From: Curtobacterium sp. MCBD17_032
GTDB taxonomy: Bacteria; Actinomycetota; Actinomycetes; Actinomycetales; Microbacteriaceae
Direction of reading: 5' to 3'
DNA: 64,000 nucleotides
Assembly (NCBI RefSeq): GCF_003234855.1
Contig: NZ_QKTO01000002.1
Coordinates: 310,001-374,000 of the forward strand
Notes under the pieces: model-generated
What the model was told of the DNA's origin: nothing
What the model saw: only the letters and a program-made list of their open reading frames with translations
The model's database searches: none
Part shown: in pieces, positions 18,452 through 25,546 of the stretch
Position numbering within the stretch: the stretch's first letter is position 1
Layout: each line of letters begins with the position of its first letter
Program-made: the position numbers and the translations under genes

Positions 18452-19239
18452 GGACGGACCTCGACGACGCGCTGGGTGCCGGTCTGCGGTGCGCTCGACG
18501 GCGCTGCGCCCGACCGCTCCGAGGCGATCCGCTGGCGGACCGACACGGGCGCGGCGGAGCGGCTCCGGGCCTCCCGGCGGTACGCCCGGAGCAGACGGGA
18601 CATGTCCTTCACGGCGTTGACCGTGCCGCGGAGCGTCCCGGTGACCTTGCTGTCACCGATGCGCTGCGCGTACCCGATGTCCGACTCGTCGACGCGCCAG
18701 CCGGCGGCGTGGGCGGCGAGGACCATCTCGAGCGGGTAGCCGCTGCGGCGGTCGCGGAGGTCGAGGGCGACGAGGTCCGCGCGGTGCATCACGCGCATCG
18801 GGCCGAGGTCGTGGAGACGGTAGCCGGTCGCGCGCCGCATGAGGACGGCGAGCACGCGGTTCGCGAAGCGAGCGTGTGGGGCCCAGGCGCCCCGGCTCGT
18901 CGGGACGCGACGGCCGAGGGCGAGGTCGACCCGGCCGTCGGCGACGCGCTGCACGAGGGCGGGGAGTTCCGCGGGGTCCATCGAGGCGTCGGCGTCGCAG
19001 AACGCGACGTAGTCGGCGGTCGCCGCGGCGACCCCGGCGGCGCACGCGGAACCGAAGCCGCGGACCGGTTCCGTGACGACGAGTGCGCCGTGCGCGCGGG
19101 CGACGTCCGCGGAACCGTCGGTCGAGCCGTTGTCCACGACGATCGCGCGGTAGCCCTCGGGGAGTCGGCCGATCACCTGCGGCAGGGCGTCCGCCTCGTC
19201 GAGGCAGGGGAGGATCACGTCGACGCTCATGGACACCAT
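18448..19239 (-). CDS. Family 2 glycosyltransferase (TIGR04283-like)
   Basis: This 263-residue protein starts at ATG 19239, chosen for the GGAG site about ten bases upstream; an ATG at 19326 lacks a site. The GT-A motifs are DVILPCLDEADALP near the start, VVDNGSTDGS near residue 35, and the metal-binding FCDADASMDP near 95. A GSACAAGVAAA helix precedes the last. The C-terminus YAQRIGDSKVTGTLRG matches dolichyl-phosphate-mannose-synthase-like enzymes. It probably moves a sugar to a lipid or small acceptor in the cytoplasm. First gene of a three-gene overlapping operon. Confidence 0.9.
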   Translation of the reverse strand: MVSMSVDVILPCLDEADALPQVIGRLPEGYRAIVVDNGSTDGSADVARAHGALVVTEPVRGFGSACAAGVAAATADYVAFCDADASMDPAELPALVQRVADGRVDLALGRRVPTSRGAWAPHARFANRVLAVLMRRATGYRLHDLGPMRVMHRADLVALDLRDRRSGYPLEMVLAAHAAGWRVDESDIGYAQRIGDSKVTGTLRGTVNAVKDMSRLLRAYRREARSRSAAPVSVRQRIASERSGAAPSSAPQTGTQRVVEVRP

Positions 19240-19460
19240 TCGGTGCGCTCCGTCGGATCGACTGGTCGGGCTCGCGTCCTCGGGGTCCGGTCCGGCGTCG
19301 GGTTCGGCGGCGGGGTGTTGCGTCATGCACACGAGCAAACACGATCCCGGCTGTCGGGGGACAGTGAACGCGTCCCCCGACGGCCGTTCTGCGCACTGCG
19401 CGGACGCGATCCCGGGTCGCGGACCGCGCGGCGCGCCGCGGGCCCGTCTCGGGGCCGACG

Positions 19461-19506
19461 GGGGCCGGGAGGCCCGTGGTGGCGCCGCCACGTGCCTCCC
19501 GGCCCC
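19461..19506. terminator. Inverted repeat (GGGAGGC family) between operons
   Basis: Arms GGGGCCGGGAGGC (19461-19473) and GCCTCCCGGCCCC (19494-19506) pair perfectly, with a second short pairing GTGG/CCAC inside. It lies 48 bases after the epimerase stop and should terminate that transcript. The rest of the 19240-19553 gap holds no gene. Confidence 0.6.
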
Positions 19507-19553
19507 GTTCGGGGGACAGGACGGTGGTCCGCCGCCGCGGCGGCGGGGCCGCG

Positions 19554-20624
19554 CTACCGGACGGCCGCCCGGAGCGGCGCGGTCGCGAACTCGCGCATGC
19601 CGTGGGTGAAGTCGACCTGCGCACGCCAGCCGAGCTCGTCCGCGATCCGCGCCGAGGACGCGGTCACGTGCCGGACGTCACCCAGGCGGTACTCCCCGGT
19701 CACGACCGGCTGCGGGCCGTCCGGACCGGCGATCGCGGCGGCCATCTCGCCGATCGTGTGCACCGTGCCCGAACCGACGTTGAAGGCGCGGAACGACTCG
19801 GACGGCGCGGACCCGGTCGCGTCGATCGCGGCGAGGTTGGCTCCCGCGACGTCGTCGACGTGCACGAAGTCGCGGCGCTGTGCCCCGTCCTCGAAGACGC
19901 GCGGCGCCTCGCCCCGCGCCAGCGCCGAGCGGAACAGGGACGCGACCCCGGCGTACGGCGTGTTCGCCGGCATGCCCGGGCCGTAGACGTTGTGGTAACG
20001 CAGTGCGACGGCCCGACCGCCGGTGGCGCGGGACCACGACGACGCGAGCTGCTCCTGCGCCACCTTGGTCTGGGCGTACACGTTGCGGGGGTCGAGCGCG
20101 GCGGACTCGTCGATCAGCCCCGGCAGGAGGGAGCGGCCGTCCGGACCGATCGGGTCGAAGCGGCCGGCGTCGAGGTCCTCGCGACGGCGGGCCGGCGGGC
20201 GAATGGGCTCGCCGTCGGCGGTGCTGTACGCACCCTCACCGTAGACGACCATCGAGCTCGCGACGACGAGTCGGCCGATGTCCAGCCGGTCCATCGCGGC
20301 GAGCACGTGCGCGGTGCCGGCGTCGTTGCTCGAGACGTAGTCGGGCGCGTCCTGGAAGTCGACGCCGAGTCCCACCTTCGCCGCCTGGTGGCAGACGACG
20401 TCGACGTCCTGCAGTGCGGCGTCGAGGGCGGCACGGTCACGGACGTCACCGTGCACGAGCTCGATCCCGGCGGTCCGGTGCGCGGTGACGACGGCCTCCG
20501 GGTCGCCGTGCACGTCGGTGCGGAGGGAGTCGAGGACGCGGACCTCGTGGCCCGCGGCGAGTGCCTGCCGGACGATCGTCGAGCCGATGAACCCGGCCCC
20601 GCCGGTGACGAGCAGCCGGGTCAC
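19554..20624 (-). CDS. NAD-dependent epimerase/dehydratase (extended SDR)
   Basis: This 356-residue protein starts at GTG 20624, overlapping the mtnP stop (GTGA). The Rossmann motif TGGAGFIGST is at residues 5-14, with HQAAKVGLGVDF, VVASSMVVYG, and the catalytic Tyr/Lys of NVYAQTK. RFAL-like VALRYHNVYGP follows near residue 225. This is a UDP-sugar 4-epimerase or dehydratase layout. An inserted stretch near residues 145-180 (RREDLDAGRFDPIGPD) is not typical. Overlap with MTA phosphorylase suggests shared transcription; the sugar nucleotide is unknown. Confidence 0.85.
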   Translation of the reverse strand: MTRLLVTGGAGFIGSTIVRQALAAGHEVRVLDSLRTDVHGDPEAVVTAHRTAGIELVHGDVRDRAALDAALQDVDVVCHQAAKVGLGVDFQDAPDYVSSNDAGTAHVLAAMDRLDIGRLVVASSMVVYGEGAYSTADGEPIRPPARRREDLDAGRFDPIGPDGRSLLPGLIDESAALDPRNVYAQTKVAQEQLASSWSRATGGRAVALRYHNVYGPGMPANTPYAGVASLFRSALARGEAPRVFEDGAQRRDFVHVDDVAGANLAAIDATGSAPSESFRAFNVGSGTVHTIGEMAAAIAGPDGPQPVVTGEYRLGDVRHVTASSARIADELGWRAQVDFTHGMREFATAPLRAAVR

Positions 20625-21538
20625 GGGCGGAGCTCCAGGACGCGGGCGCTGGCGCTCGCCGGCACGAGTTCGCGCGGCGTGTAGTCCTCGGGGACCGCCG
20701 CGACGATCGAGCCGATGGCGCGGACGATGACCTCGTTCGCGCGGGCCAGACGGTCCATGACGGCCTGGTGCGTGACCGGCGCCTCGGTGGCGGCCTGGTC
20801 GGTGTCGGCCTGGTCGGTGTCGACCGTCGCGTCCGCGGCGGTCTCGTGCGCGGCGGTCTCGTCGGCGGCGGTCTCGTCGGCAGCCGGCGCGAGGCCCGCG
20901 TCGGCGTCGGTCACGAAGGACAGGTTCACCGTGCCGATGCCGAGCTCGGCGGCGAGCGGGACCTCGGGCGACATCGTCATGTTGATGGTGTGGCCGCCCG
21001 CCGCACGCATCCAGACGGATTCGGCACGACTCGAGAACCGCGGGCCCTGGATGACGACGCAGGTGCCCGTCGGACGGAACGGCACGTCGAGCGCCGCAAT
21101 GGCGTCGATCGCGGCACGGCGCAGCACCGGGTCGAAGGGGTCGGCGAAGGAGAGGTGCTGGACCTCGTCCTCGAAGTAGGTGTCGGCCCGGCCCCACGTC
21201 CGGTCGATGAGCTGGTCCGTCACGACGAACGTGCCGGGCGCGTAGTCGGGGTGGAGGCCACCCACGGCGCTCGAGGACACGACGGCACGGACGCCGAGGG
21301 ACCGCAGTGCCCAGAGGTTCGCCCGGTGCTCGATGCGGTGGGGGGCCACCGAGTGGGCGCGGCCGTGACGGGTGAGGAAGGCGACGCGGCGGCCGGACAT
21401 GGTGCCGATGCTGATCGGGCTGGAGGTCGGGCCGAACGGCGTCGCCACGTCCACCTCGTCCGCGGTGCCGGGCTCGAACAGTTCGTACAGGCCCGAGCCG
21501 CCGATCACACCGATCGTTGCCGTCTTCTCGTTCTCCAC
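20621..21538 (-). CDS. mtnP: S-methyl-5'-thioadenosine phosphorylase with low-complexity insert
   Basis: This 305-residue protein starts at GTG 21538 behind GGAGG. It cleaves methylthioadenosine to adenine and methylthioribose-1-phosphate in methionine salvage. Visible motifs are GVIGGSGLYELF, LTRHGRAHS (phosphate site), GTCVVIQGPRFSSRAES and INMTMSPEVPLA (base and ribose site). Residues 216-254 are a Thr/Asp/Ala-rich stretch of repeated ADETA units, absent from typical members, placed between the core and the last helix. The core residues are intact, so the enzyme is probably active. Divergent from moeA. Confidence 0.85.
   Translation of the reverse strand: MENEKTATIGVIGGSGLYELFEPGTADEVDVATPFGPTSSPISIGTMSGRRVAFLTRHGRAHSVAPHRIEHRANLWALRSLGVRAVVSSSAVGGLHPDYAPGTFVVTDQLIDRTWGRADTYFEDEVQHLSFADPFDPVLRRAAIDAIAALDVPFRPTGTCVVIQGPRFSSRAESVWMRAAGGHTINMTMSPEVPLAAELGIGTVNLSFVTDADAGLAPAADETAADETAAHETAADATVDTDQADTDQAATEAPVTHQAVMDRLARANEVIVRAIGSIVAAVPEDYTPRELVPASASARVLELRP
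20775..20905. repeat. Coding tandem repeats in mtnP
   Basis: Two short tandem sets lie inside mtnP. One is a 15-base unit GGCGGCGGTCTCGTC in three imperfect copies. The other is a duplicated GGCCTGGTCGGTGTC unit. Units are multiples of three, so the frame is kept, and they encode the ADETA/TDQA insert. Confidence 0.6.
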
Positions 21539-21662
21539 AGGTCCTCCGGTCGTCCTCGGCGCTGGTCGGCGCCGTCGTTACGCTACAGATGCGGGCCAGG
21601 AGCGGCCCGCGTGCGGTGCCGTCGTCCTGTCGGCGCCACGTCACGACCATTCGGAGGCGCGC

Positions 21663-22979
21663 GTGCGAACGATCGGTCAGCACCGGGACGCGGTCCAGGC
21701 GCTCGTGGGTCCGGCGCTGCCGTCGGCGTTGCCGTCTTCGGCGATGGCGTCGTCTTCGGCGACGGCGTCGTCTTCGGCGACGGGCTCGGCGTCGGCGTCG
21801 GTCGAGTCGTCGTCGGTCGTCGCGCTCGCCGCCGGCTCCGGAGCCGGCCACGGGTACCGCGTGCTCGCCGGCACCGTGCTCGCGCCGACGCCACTGCCGG
21901 CCTTCGACAACAGCCAGATGGACGGGTTCGCCGTCCGCGCCGCCGACGCCGGTACGACCGTCCGCATGGGCGCCCCGATCCCGGCCGGTGTCGTGCCGCC
22001 GCCGCTCGAGGAGGGCACCGCGGTCCCGATCATGACCGGTGCGCGGATCCCACCGGGAGCGGACACGGTCTTCCCGGTCGAGGCCACGCCCGCCGGGTCC
22101 TTCCCCGCCGCACTCGAGCCCGACGACGTACCGGTCCCGCCCGACCTCGTGCCCGGGACCTTCGTGCGGGTCGCCGGCTCCGACCTGGCCGCGGGTGCTC
22201 CCATCGCCCGGGCCGGAGAGTCCCTCACCCCGGCCGTGCTCGGCGCGCTCGCCGGCGCCGGGGTCACGACCGTCGACGTGGTCCGGCGTCCGCGGGTGCT
22301 CGTCGTGTCGACCGGCAGCGAACTGCTCGATCCGGGCTCGACCGCCGACACCGACCTGCGCGCCGGTGCTGTCATCGGCGACGCGAACGGGGTCGCGCTG
22401 TCCGCCGCGCTCGCCGAGGTCGGCGTCGAGACGCGGCGGGTCCGGGTGCCCGACGACCCCGACCGGTTCCTCGGCGCCCTCGACGACGCCGCGGGGGACT
22501 GGGCCGACCTCGTGCTCACCACCGGCGGGATCAGCGCGGGGGCGTACGAGGTCGTCCGACAGGCGCTCGGACCGCGCGGGCTCGACGTCACCTCCGTCGC
22601 GATGCAGCCGGGCGGGCCGCAGGCGCTCGGGACCGTGCAGGTCGCGGGTCGACCGGTCCCGGTGGTGGCCTTCCCCGGCAACCCGGTCTCGGCGCTCGTC
22701 TCGTTCGAGGTGTTCCTCCGCCCGGTCCTCGCCCGTGCCGTCGGCCTGCCCGAGCACCGCCCGACCGCCGACCTGCCGGCGGCCGAGGCCGCGACGTCGC
22801 CCGCGGGCAAGCACCAGGTCCGGCGCGGGACCGTCGTCGACGGCCGCGTGCACTTCGTCGGTGGGCCGAGTTCGCACCTGCTCTGGCACTACGCCGAAGC
22901 CACCCACCTCGTCCACGTCCCCGTCGGCACCGCCAGCGTCGACCCGGGCGACCCCCTGACCGTCTGGAGCATCCGATGA
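21663..22979 (+). CDS. moeA: Molybdopterin molybdenumtransferase MoeA with Ser/Ala expansion
   Basis: This 438-residue protein starts at GTG 21663, five bases after GGAGG. It inserts molybdate into adenylated molybdopterin. Core motifs are LPAFDNSQMDGFAVRA near residue 78, GTAVPIMTGARIPPGAD, the VVSTGSEL and TTGGISAGAY MPT-binding segments, and VAFPGNPVSALVSF. Residues about 21-51 are a Ser/Ala/Thr-rich expansion encoded by an 18-base tandem repeat. Usual MoeA has a conserved helix there. The core is intact. First gene of moeA-moaC-mogA-like-moaE with four-base overlaps. Confidence 0.92.
   Translation: MRTIGQHRDAVQALVGPALPSALPSSAMASSSATASSSATGSASASVESSSVVALAAGSGAGHGYRVLAGTVLAPTPLPAFDNSQMDGFAVRAADAGTTVRMGAPIPAGVVPPPLEEGTAVPIMTGARIPPGADTVFPVEATPAGSFPAALEPDDVPVPPDLVPGTFVRVAGSDLAAGAPIARAGESLTPAVLGALAGAGVTTVDVVRRPRVLVVSTGSELLDPGSTADTDLRAGAVIGDANGVALSAALAEVGVETRRVRVPDDPDRFLGALDDAAGDWADLVLTTGGISAGAYEVVRQALGPRGLDVTSVAMQPGGPQALGTVQVAGRPVPVVAFPGNPVSALVSFEVFLRPVLARAVGLPEHRPTADLPAAEAATSPAGKHQVRRGTVVDGRVHFVGGPSSHLLWHYAEATHLVHVPVGTASVDPGDPLTVWSIR
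21736..21795. repeat. 18-bp tandem repeat in moeA
   Basis: About three copies of TCTTCGGCGACGGCGTCG encode the Ser/Ala/Thr stretch near the MoeA N-terminus. Copy number changes would keep the frame. Confidence 0.6.
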
Positions 22980-23446
22980 CCGACCTGTCCCACGTCCGCG
23001 CCGACGGCAGTGCGCACATGGTCGACGTGTCCGACAAGGAGGTGACCGCTCGGTCCGCGACCGCCACGGCCACGCTCGTCACCCGTCCCGACGTCGTCTC
23101 GCGCATCCTCGACGGCTCGCTGCCCAAGGGCGAGGTGATCGGTACCGCCCGCATCGCGGCGATCATGGCCGTCAAGAAGACCTCGGAACTCATCCCGCTC
23201 TGCCACCCCTTGCCCATCGCCGGGGTCGAGGTCGACATCACCGGCACCGACGACCGGGTCGTCATCGAGGTGTCCGTGCGCACCACCTCGCGGACGGGAG
23301 TCGAGATGGAGGCCCTCACCGGAGCGAGCGTCGCCGCGCTCACCGTCTACGACATGGTGAAGGCCGTCGACAAGACCGCGTCGGTCACCGACGTCCGCGT
23401 CCTCGAGAAGCACGGCGGCCGTTCCGGCGACTGGAGCGCACGATGA
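22976..23446 (+). CDS. moaC: Cyclic pyranopterin monophosphate synthase MoaC
   Basis: This 156-residue protein starts at ATG 22976, overlapping the moeA stop (ATGA). MoaC converts the MoaA product to cyclic pyranopterin monophosphate, the second half of Moco step one. Signature motifs are MVDVSDKEVT near residue 15, KKTSELIPLCHPLPI near 68, and GVEMEALTGASVAALT near 110, followed by YDMVKAVDK with the active-site lysine. Length matches the family. No moaA or moaD is visible in the window, so those must lie elsewhere. Confidence 0.95.
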   Translation: MTDLSHVRADGSAHMVDVSDKEVTARSATATATLVTRPDVVSRILDGSLPKGEVIGTARIAAIMAVKKTSELIPLCHPLPIAGVEVDITGTDDRVVIEVSVRTTSRTGVEMEALTGASVAALTVYDMVKAVDKTASVTDVRVLEKHGGRSGDWSAR

Positions 23447-23961
23447 GCGGCCCCGGCGCTCCGGACCGGAGCCGGGCCTCCGTCGTCGTGGTGTCCACCT
23501 CGGCCGCCGCCGACCCGACCCTCGACCGCACCGGACCCGTCATCGCCGACTGGCTGCGCGAGCGCGGGTTCATCGTCGGCGACCCGGTGGTCGTCGCCGA
23601 CCGCGGTCCCGTCGCCGACACCCTCGCCGCTGCCGTCACCAGCGGTGCCCGGGTCGTCATCACCACGGGGGGCACCGGCGTCACCCCGACCGACCGCACG
23701 CCGGAGGCCGTCGCGCCCCTGCTCGACCTGGAACTGCCCGGCATCGTCGAGGAGATCCGCCGACGGGGACTGTCCGGCGCCGGACCGACCGCGCTCCTCA
23801 GCCGCGGCGTCGCCGGTGTCATCGGAGGCGGCACGTTCGTCGTCACGCTGCCCGGCTCCCGCGGCGGTGTCGCGGACGGCCTGGCCGTGCTCGACGGACT
23901 GCTCGACCACCTGCTCGCCCAGCTGCACGGTGACGGCCACGCTCCGCGGAGCGCCTCGTGA
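23443..23961 (+). CDS. MogA/MoaB family molybdopterin adenylyltransferase
   Basis: This 172-residue protein starts at ATG 23443, overlapping the moaC stop. It adenylates molybdopterin before molybdate insertion. The MPT-binding motif VVITTGGTGVTPTDRTPEAV is near residue 70, and a GGGTFVVTLPGSRGGVADGL block near 128 completes the site. The N-terminal VVVSTSAAADPTLDRTGPVI matches the Mog fold. Whether it is the MogA or MoaB subfamily cannot be decided by eye. Third gene of the Moco operon. Confidence 0.9.
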   Translation: MSGPGAPDRSRASVVVVSTSAAADPTLDRTGPVIADWLRERGFIVGDPVVVADRGPVADTLAAAVTSGARVVITTGGTGVTPTDRTPEAVAPLLDLELPGIVEEIRRRGLSGAGPTALLSRGVAGVIGGGTFVVTLPGSRGGVADGLAVLDGLLDHLLAQLHGDGHAPRSAS

Positions 23962-24395
23962 GCGCCGGAGCGGCCGACCGCGTGGTCGTCGCCGACGTCG
24001 TCGACCGGGACATCACCGTGGACGAGGTCTCCCGCGTCGTCGCCTCCGACCACGACGGGGCCGTCGTCACCTTCGCCGGGGTCGTCCGCGACCACGACGG
24101 CGGGAAGGGCGTCACCGCGCTCGACTACGAACGGCACCCGAGCGCTGGGGAGGTCATCGCCGAGGTCGCACGGACGATCGCCGAGCAGCACCCGGCGGTC
24201 CGCATCGCCGTGCTGCACCGCGTCGGTGCGCTCGGCATCGGGGACGTGGCGCTCGCTGCGGCGGTGGCGTCCGGGCACCGCGCCGAGGCGTTCGCGGCGT
24301 GCGGGGCGCTCGTCGACCTGGTCAAGGAACAGGTGCCGATCTGGAAGCACCAGCGGTTCACGGACGGTTCGGACGAGTGGGTCGCCGCCTTGTGA
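23958..24395 (+). CDS. moaE: Molybdopterin synthase catalytic subunit MoaE
   Basis: This 145-residue protein starts at GTG 23958, overlapping the previous stop (GTGA). MoaE receives sulfur from MoaD thiocarboxylate to make the dithiolene. Motifs are VVTFAGVVRDHDGGKGV near residue 35, LDYERHPSAGE, RIAVLHRVGALGIGD near 87, and KEQVPIWKHQRF with the catalytic lysines near 125. Length is normal. It is the last gene of the operon and is followed by a hairpin at 24407. The partner MoaD is not in the window. Confidence 0.95.
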   Translation: MSAGAADRVVVADVVDRDITVDEVSRVVASDHDGAVVTFAGVVRDHDGGKGVTALDYERHPSAGEVIAEVARTIAEQHPAVRIAVLHRVGALGIGDVALAAAVASGHRAEAFAACGALVDLVKEQVPIWKHQRFTDGSDEWVAAL

Positions 24396-24406
24396 CCACG
24401 GCGACG

Positions 24407-24429
24407 TCCCGATCGGTTTGCGATCGGGA
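24407..24429 (+). terminator. Terminator after the Moco operon
   Basis: The perfect 9-base stem TCCCGATCG/CGATCGGGA encloses the loop GTTTG, 12 bases after the moaE stop. There is no U-tract. Confidence 0.6.
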
Positions 24430-24522
24430 GTCGTGAGCATCGACGACCTGGTCACCCGACGGTGGGCCGCAGCCGACGAGGACGCCGAACGCGTGCTCGC
24501 CCGTGAGTAGTCGCTCCTCCGG

Positions 24523-24840
24523 GTGACGCCGTGGACGAACTGCAGCCTCGGCCTCGGTCTGGTCGCGCTCTTGGTCGGGGTCGTCGGGCTCGTCGTGCTG
24601 CCGCGGGGCGAGGCACACCAGGCCCACTTCGTCGTCGCGTTGGTCGTCATCGGCGTCGCGTTCGTGTTGGTCGTCGTCTCCGTGACCCGAGGCGCTCGCG
24701 CGCGTCGACGGCTCGGCGCGGCGTACCCGTCGGTGAGCGCTCCGGTCGTCACCGACGCCGTGGGAGGCAGCCGCGACGCACCACTGACCGGTCAGGTCGA
24801 GGCGTCCGGCCGCGGGATCGACCCACGAACACGGGCGTAG
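24523..24840 (+). CDS. Small two-helix membrane protein, unknown
   Basis: This 105-residue protein starts at GTG 24523. Two transmembrane helices are predicted by eye (about residues 8-26 and 35-53) with a short loop containing RGEAHQAH. A basic segment (RGARARRRLG) follows, then a polar tail. The ribosome binding site is weak. No family recognised. It lies between the Moco operon and the PLDc_N protein. Confidence 0.55.
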   Translation: MTPWTNCSLGLGLVALLVGVVGLVVLPRGEAHQAHFVVALVVIGVAFVLVVVSVTRGARARRRLGAAYPSVSAPVVTDAVGGSRDAPLTGQVEASGRGIDPRTRA

Positions 24841-24874
24841 CGGGGTCACCTCGAGACTCCCTAGTATCCGGACC

Positions 24875-25273
24875 ATGGGAATCCTGCTGTCCGGCGTGAG
24901 CGTCGTCCTGCTCGTGTTCGCCCTGATCGACATCATCACGCGGGCCGACATCGAGGTGCGGGGTCTGCCGAAGGTCGCCTGGATCATCCTCGTGATCCTG
25001 CTGCCGTTCGTCGGCAGCATCGTGTGGTTCGCCATCGGCCACGACTGGAGCGCCGGTTCCCGGAACCACGGCCGGTACGTCGAACCGAGGCGGCACGAGG
25101 ACGGGTACGCCACGCTCGGCGCGGCCAAGGTCGCACACGGGGACAAGCGCATCTCCGGCACGGAGCAGGAACTCGCCGAGCTCGAACGTGAGATCGAGTA
25201 CTGGGAGGCCCAAGCGCGCCTGAAGCGGGCGAAGGAAGCGGCCGGCGAAGGCGACCCGAGCCCCGCGAGCTGA
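24875..25273 (+). CDS. PLDc_N-domain membrane protein
   Basis: This 132-residue protein has the two-helix PLD nuclease N-terminal domain (residues 5-55; VSVVLLVFALIDIITR and VAWIILVILLPFVGSIVWF) ending in the FAIGHDW-type motif. A C-terminal coiled coil (about 88-122; EQELAELEREIEYWEAQARL) follows. The domain is the anchor of cardiolipin synthases but here stands alone, a common small actinobacterial protein of unknown role at the membrane. A TAGTAT box upstream suggests its own promoter. Confidence 0.8.
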   Translation: MGILLSGVSVVLLVFALIDIITRADIEVRGLPKVAWIILVILLPFVGSIVWFAIGHDWSAGSRNHGRYVEPRRHEDGYATLGAAKVAHGDKRISGTEQELAELEREIEYWEAQARLKRAKEAAGEGDPSPAS

Positions 25274-25300
25274 GCCGAGCCTCCAGGACGAAGCCGGCGC

Positions 25301-25360
25301 CGCGCGGACCCGGTGTCGCGCGGACCCGGTGTCGCGCGGACCCGGTGCCGCGCGGACCCG
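25301..25360. repeat. 16-bp tandem repeat, about 3.75 copies
   Basis: Units CGCGCGGACCCGGTGT start at 25301, 25317, 25333 and 25349. The first two are identical and later ones diverge slightly. A second tandem set of 9-base GGCCCCGCC units lies at 25471-25506, just upstream of the ABC-F gene. Neither is likely to be coding. Confidence 0.7.
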
Positions 25361-25378
25361 CACAACGACATCCGGGCC

Positions 25379-25400
25379 GAACCACGGGAATCCGTGGTTC
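25379..25400. terminator. Hairpin between PLDc_N and ABC-F genes
   Basis: The perfect 9-base stem GAACCACGG/CCGTGGTTC has a GAAT tetraloop. It is suited to terminate the PLDc_N transcript, about 105 bases after its stop and beyond the 16-bp repeats. Confidence 0.5.
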
Positions 25401-25466
25401 GAACGGGATGCCCTTGGGTCGATCCGGCTCGTGCCGCCGAAGCCCGGGCGGCGCCGGCCGCCGGGC

Positions 25467-25498
<32 letters not shown>

Positions 25499-25546
25499 GC
25501 CCCGGCCCTGGCGCCGAGCGCCCCCGCGCCCGCCTACCCTGGTCAG

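Noticed and set aside
24433..24510. 25-residue ORF after the Moco operon
   Set aside because: Has a GTG start directly after the terminator, but no ribosome binding site and no conservation evidence.
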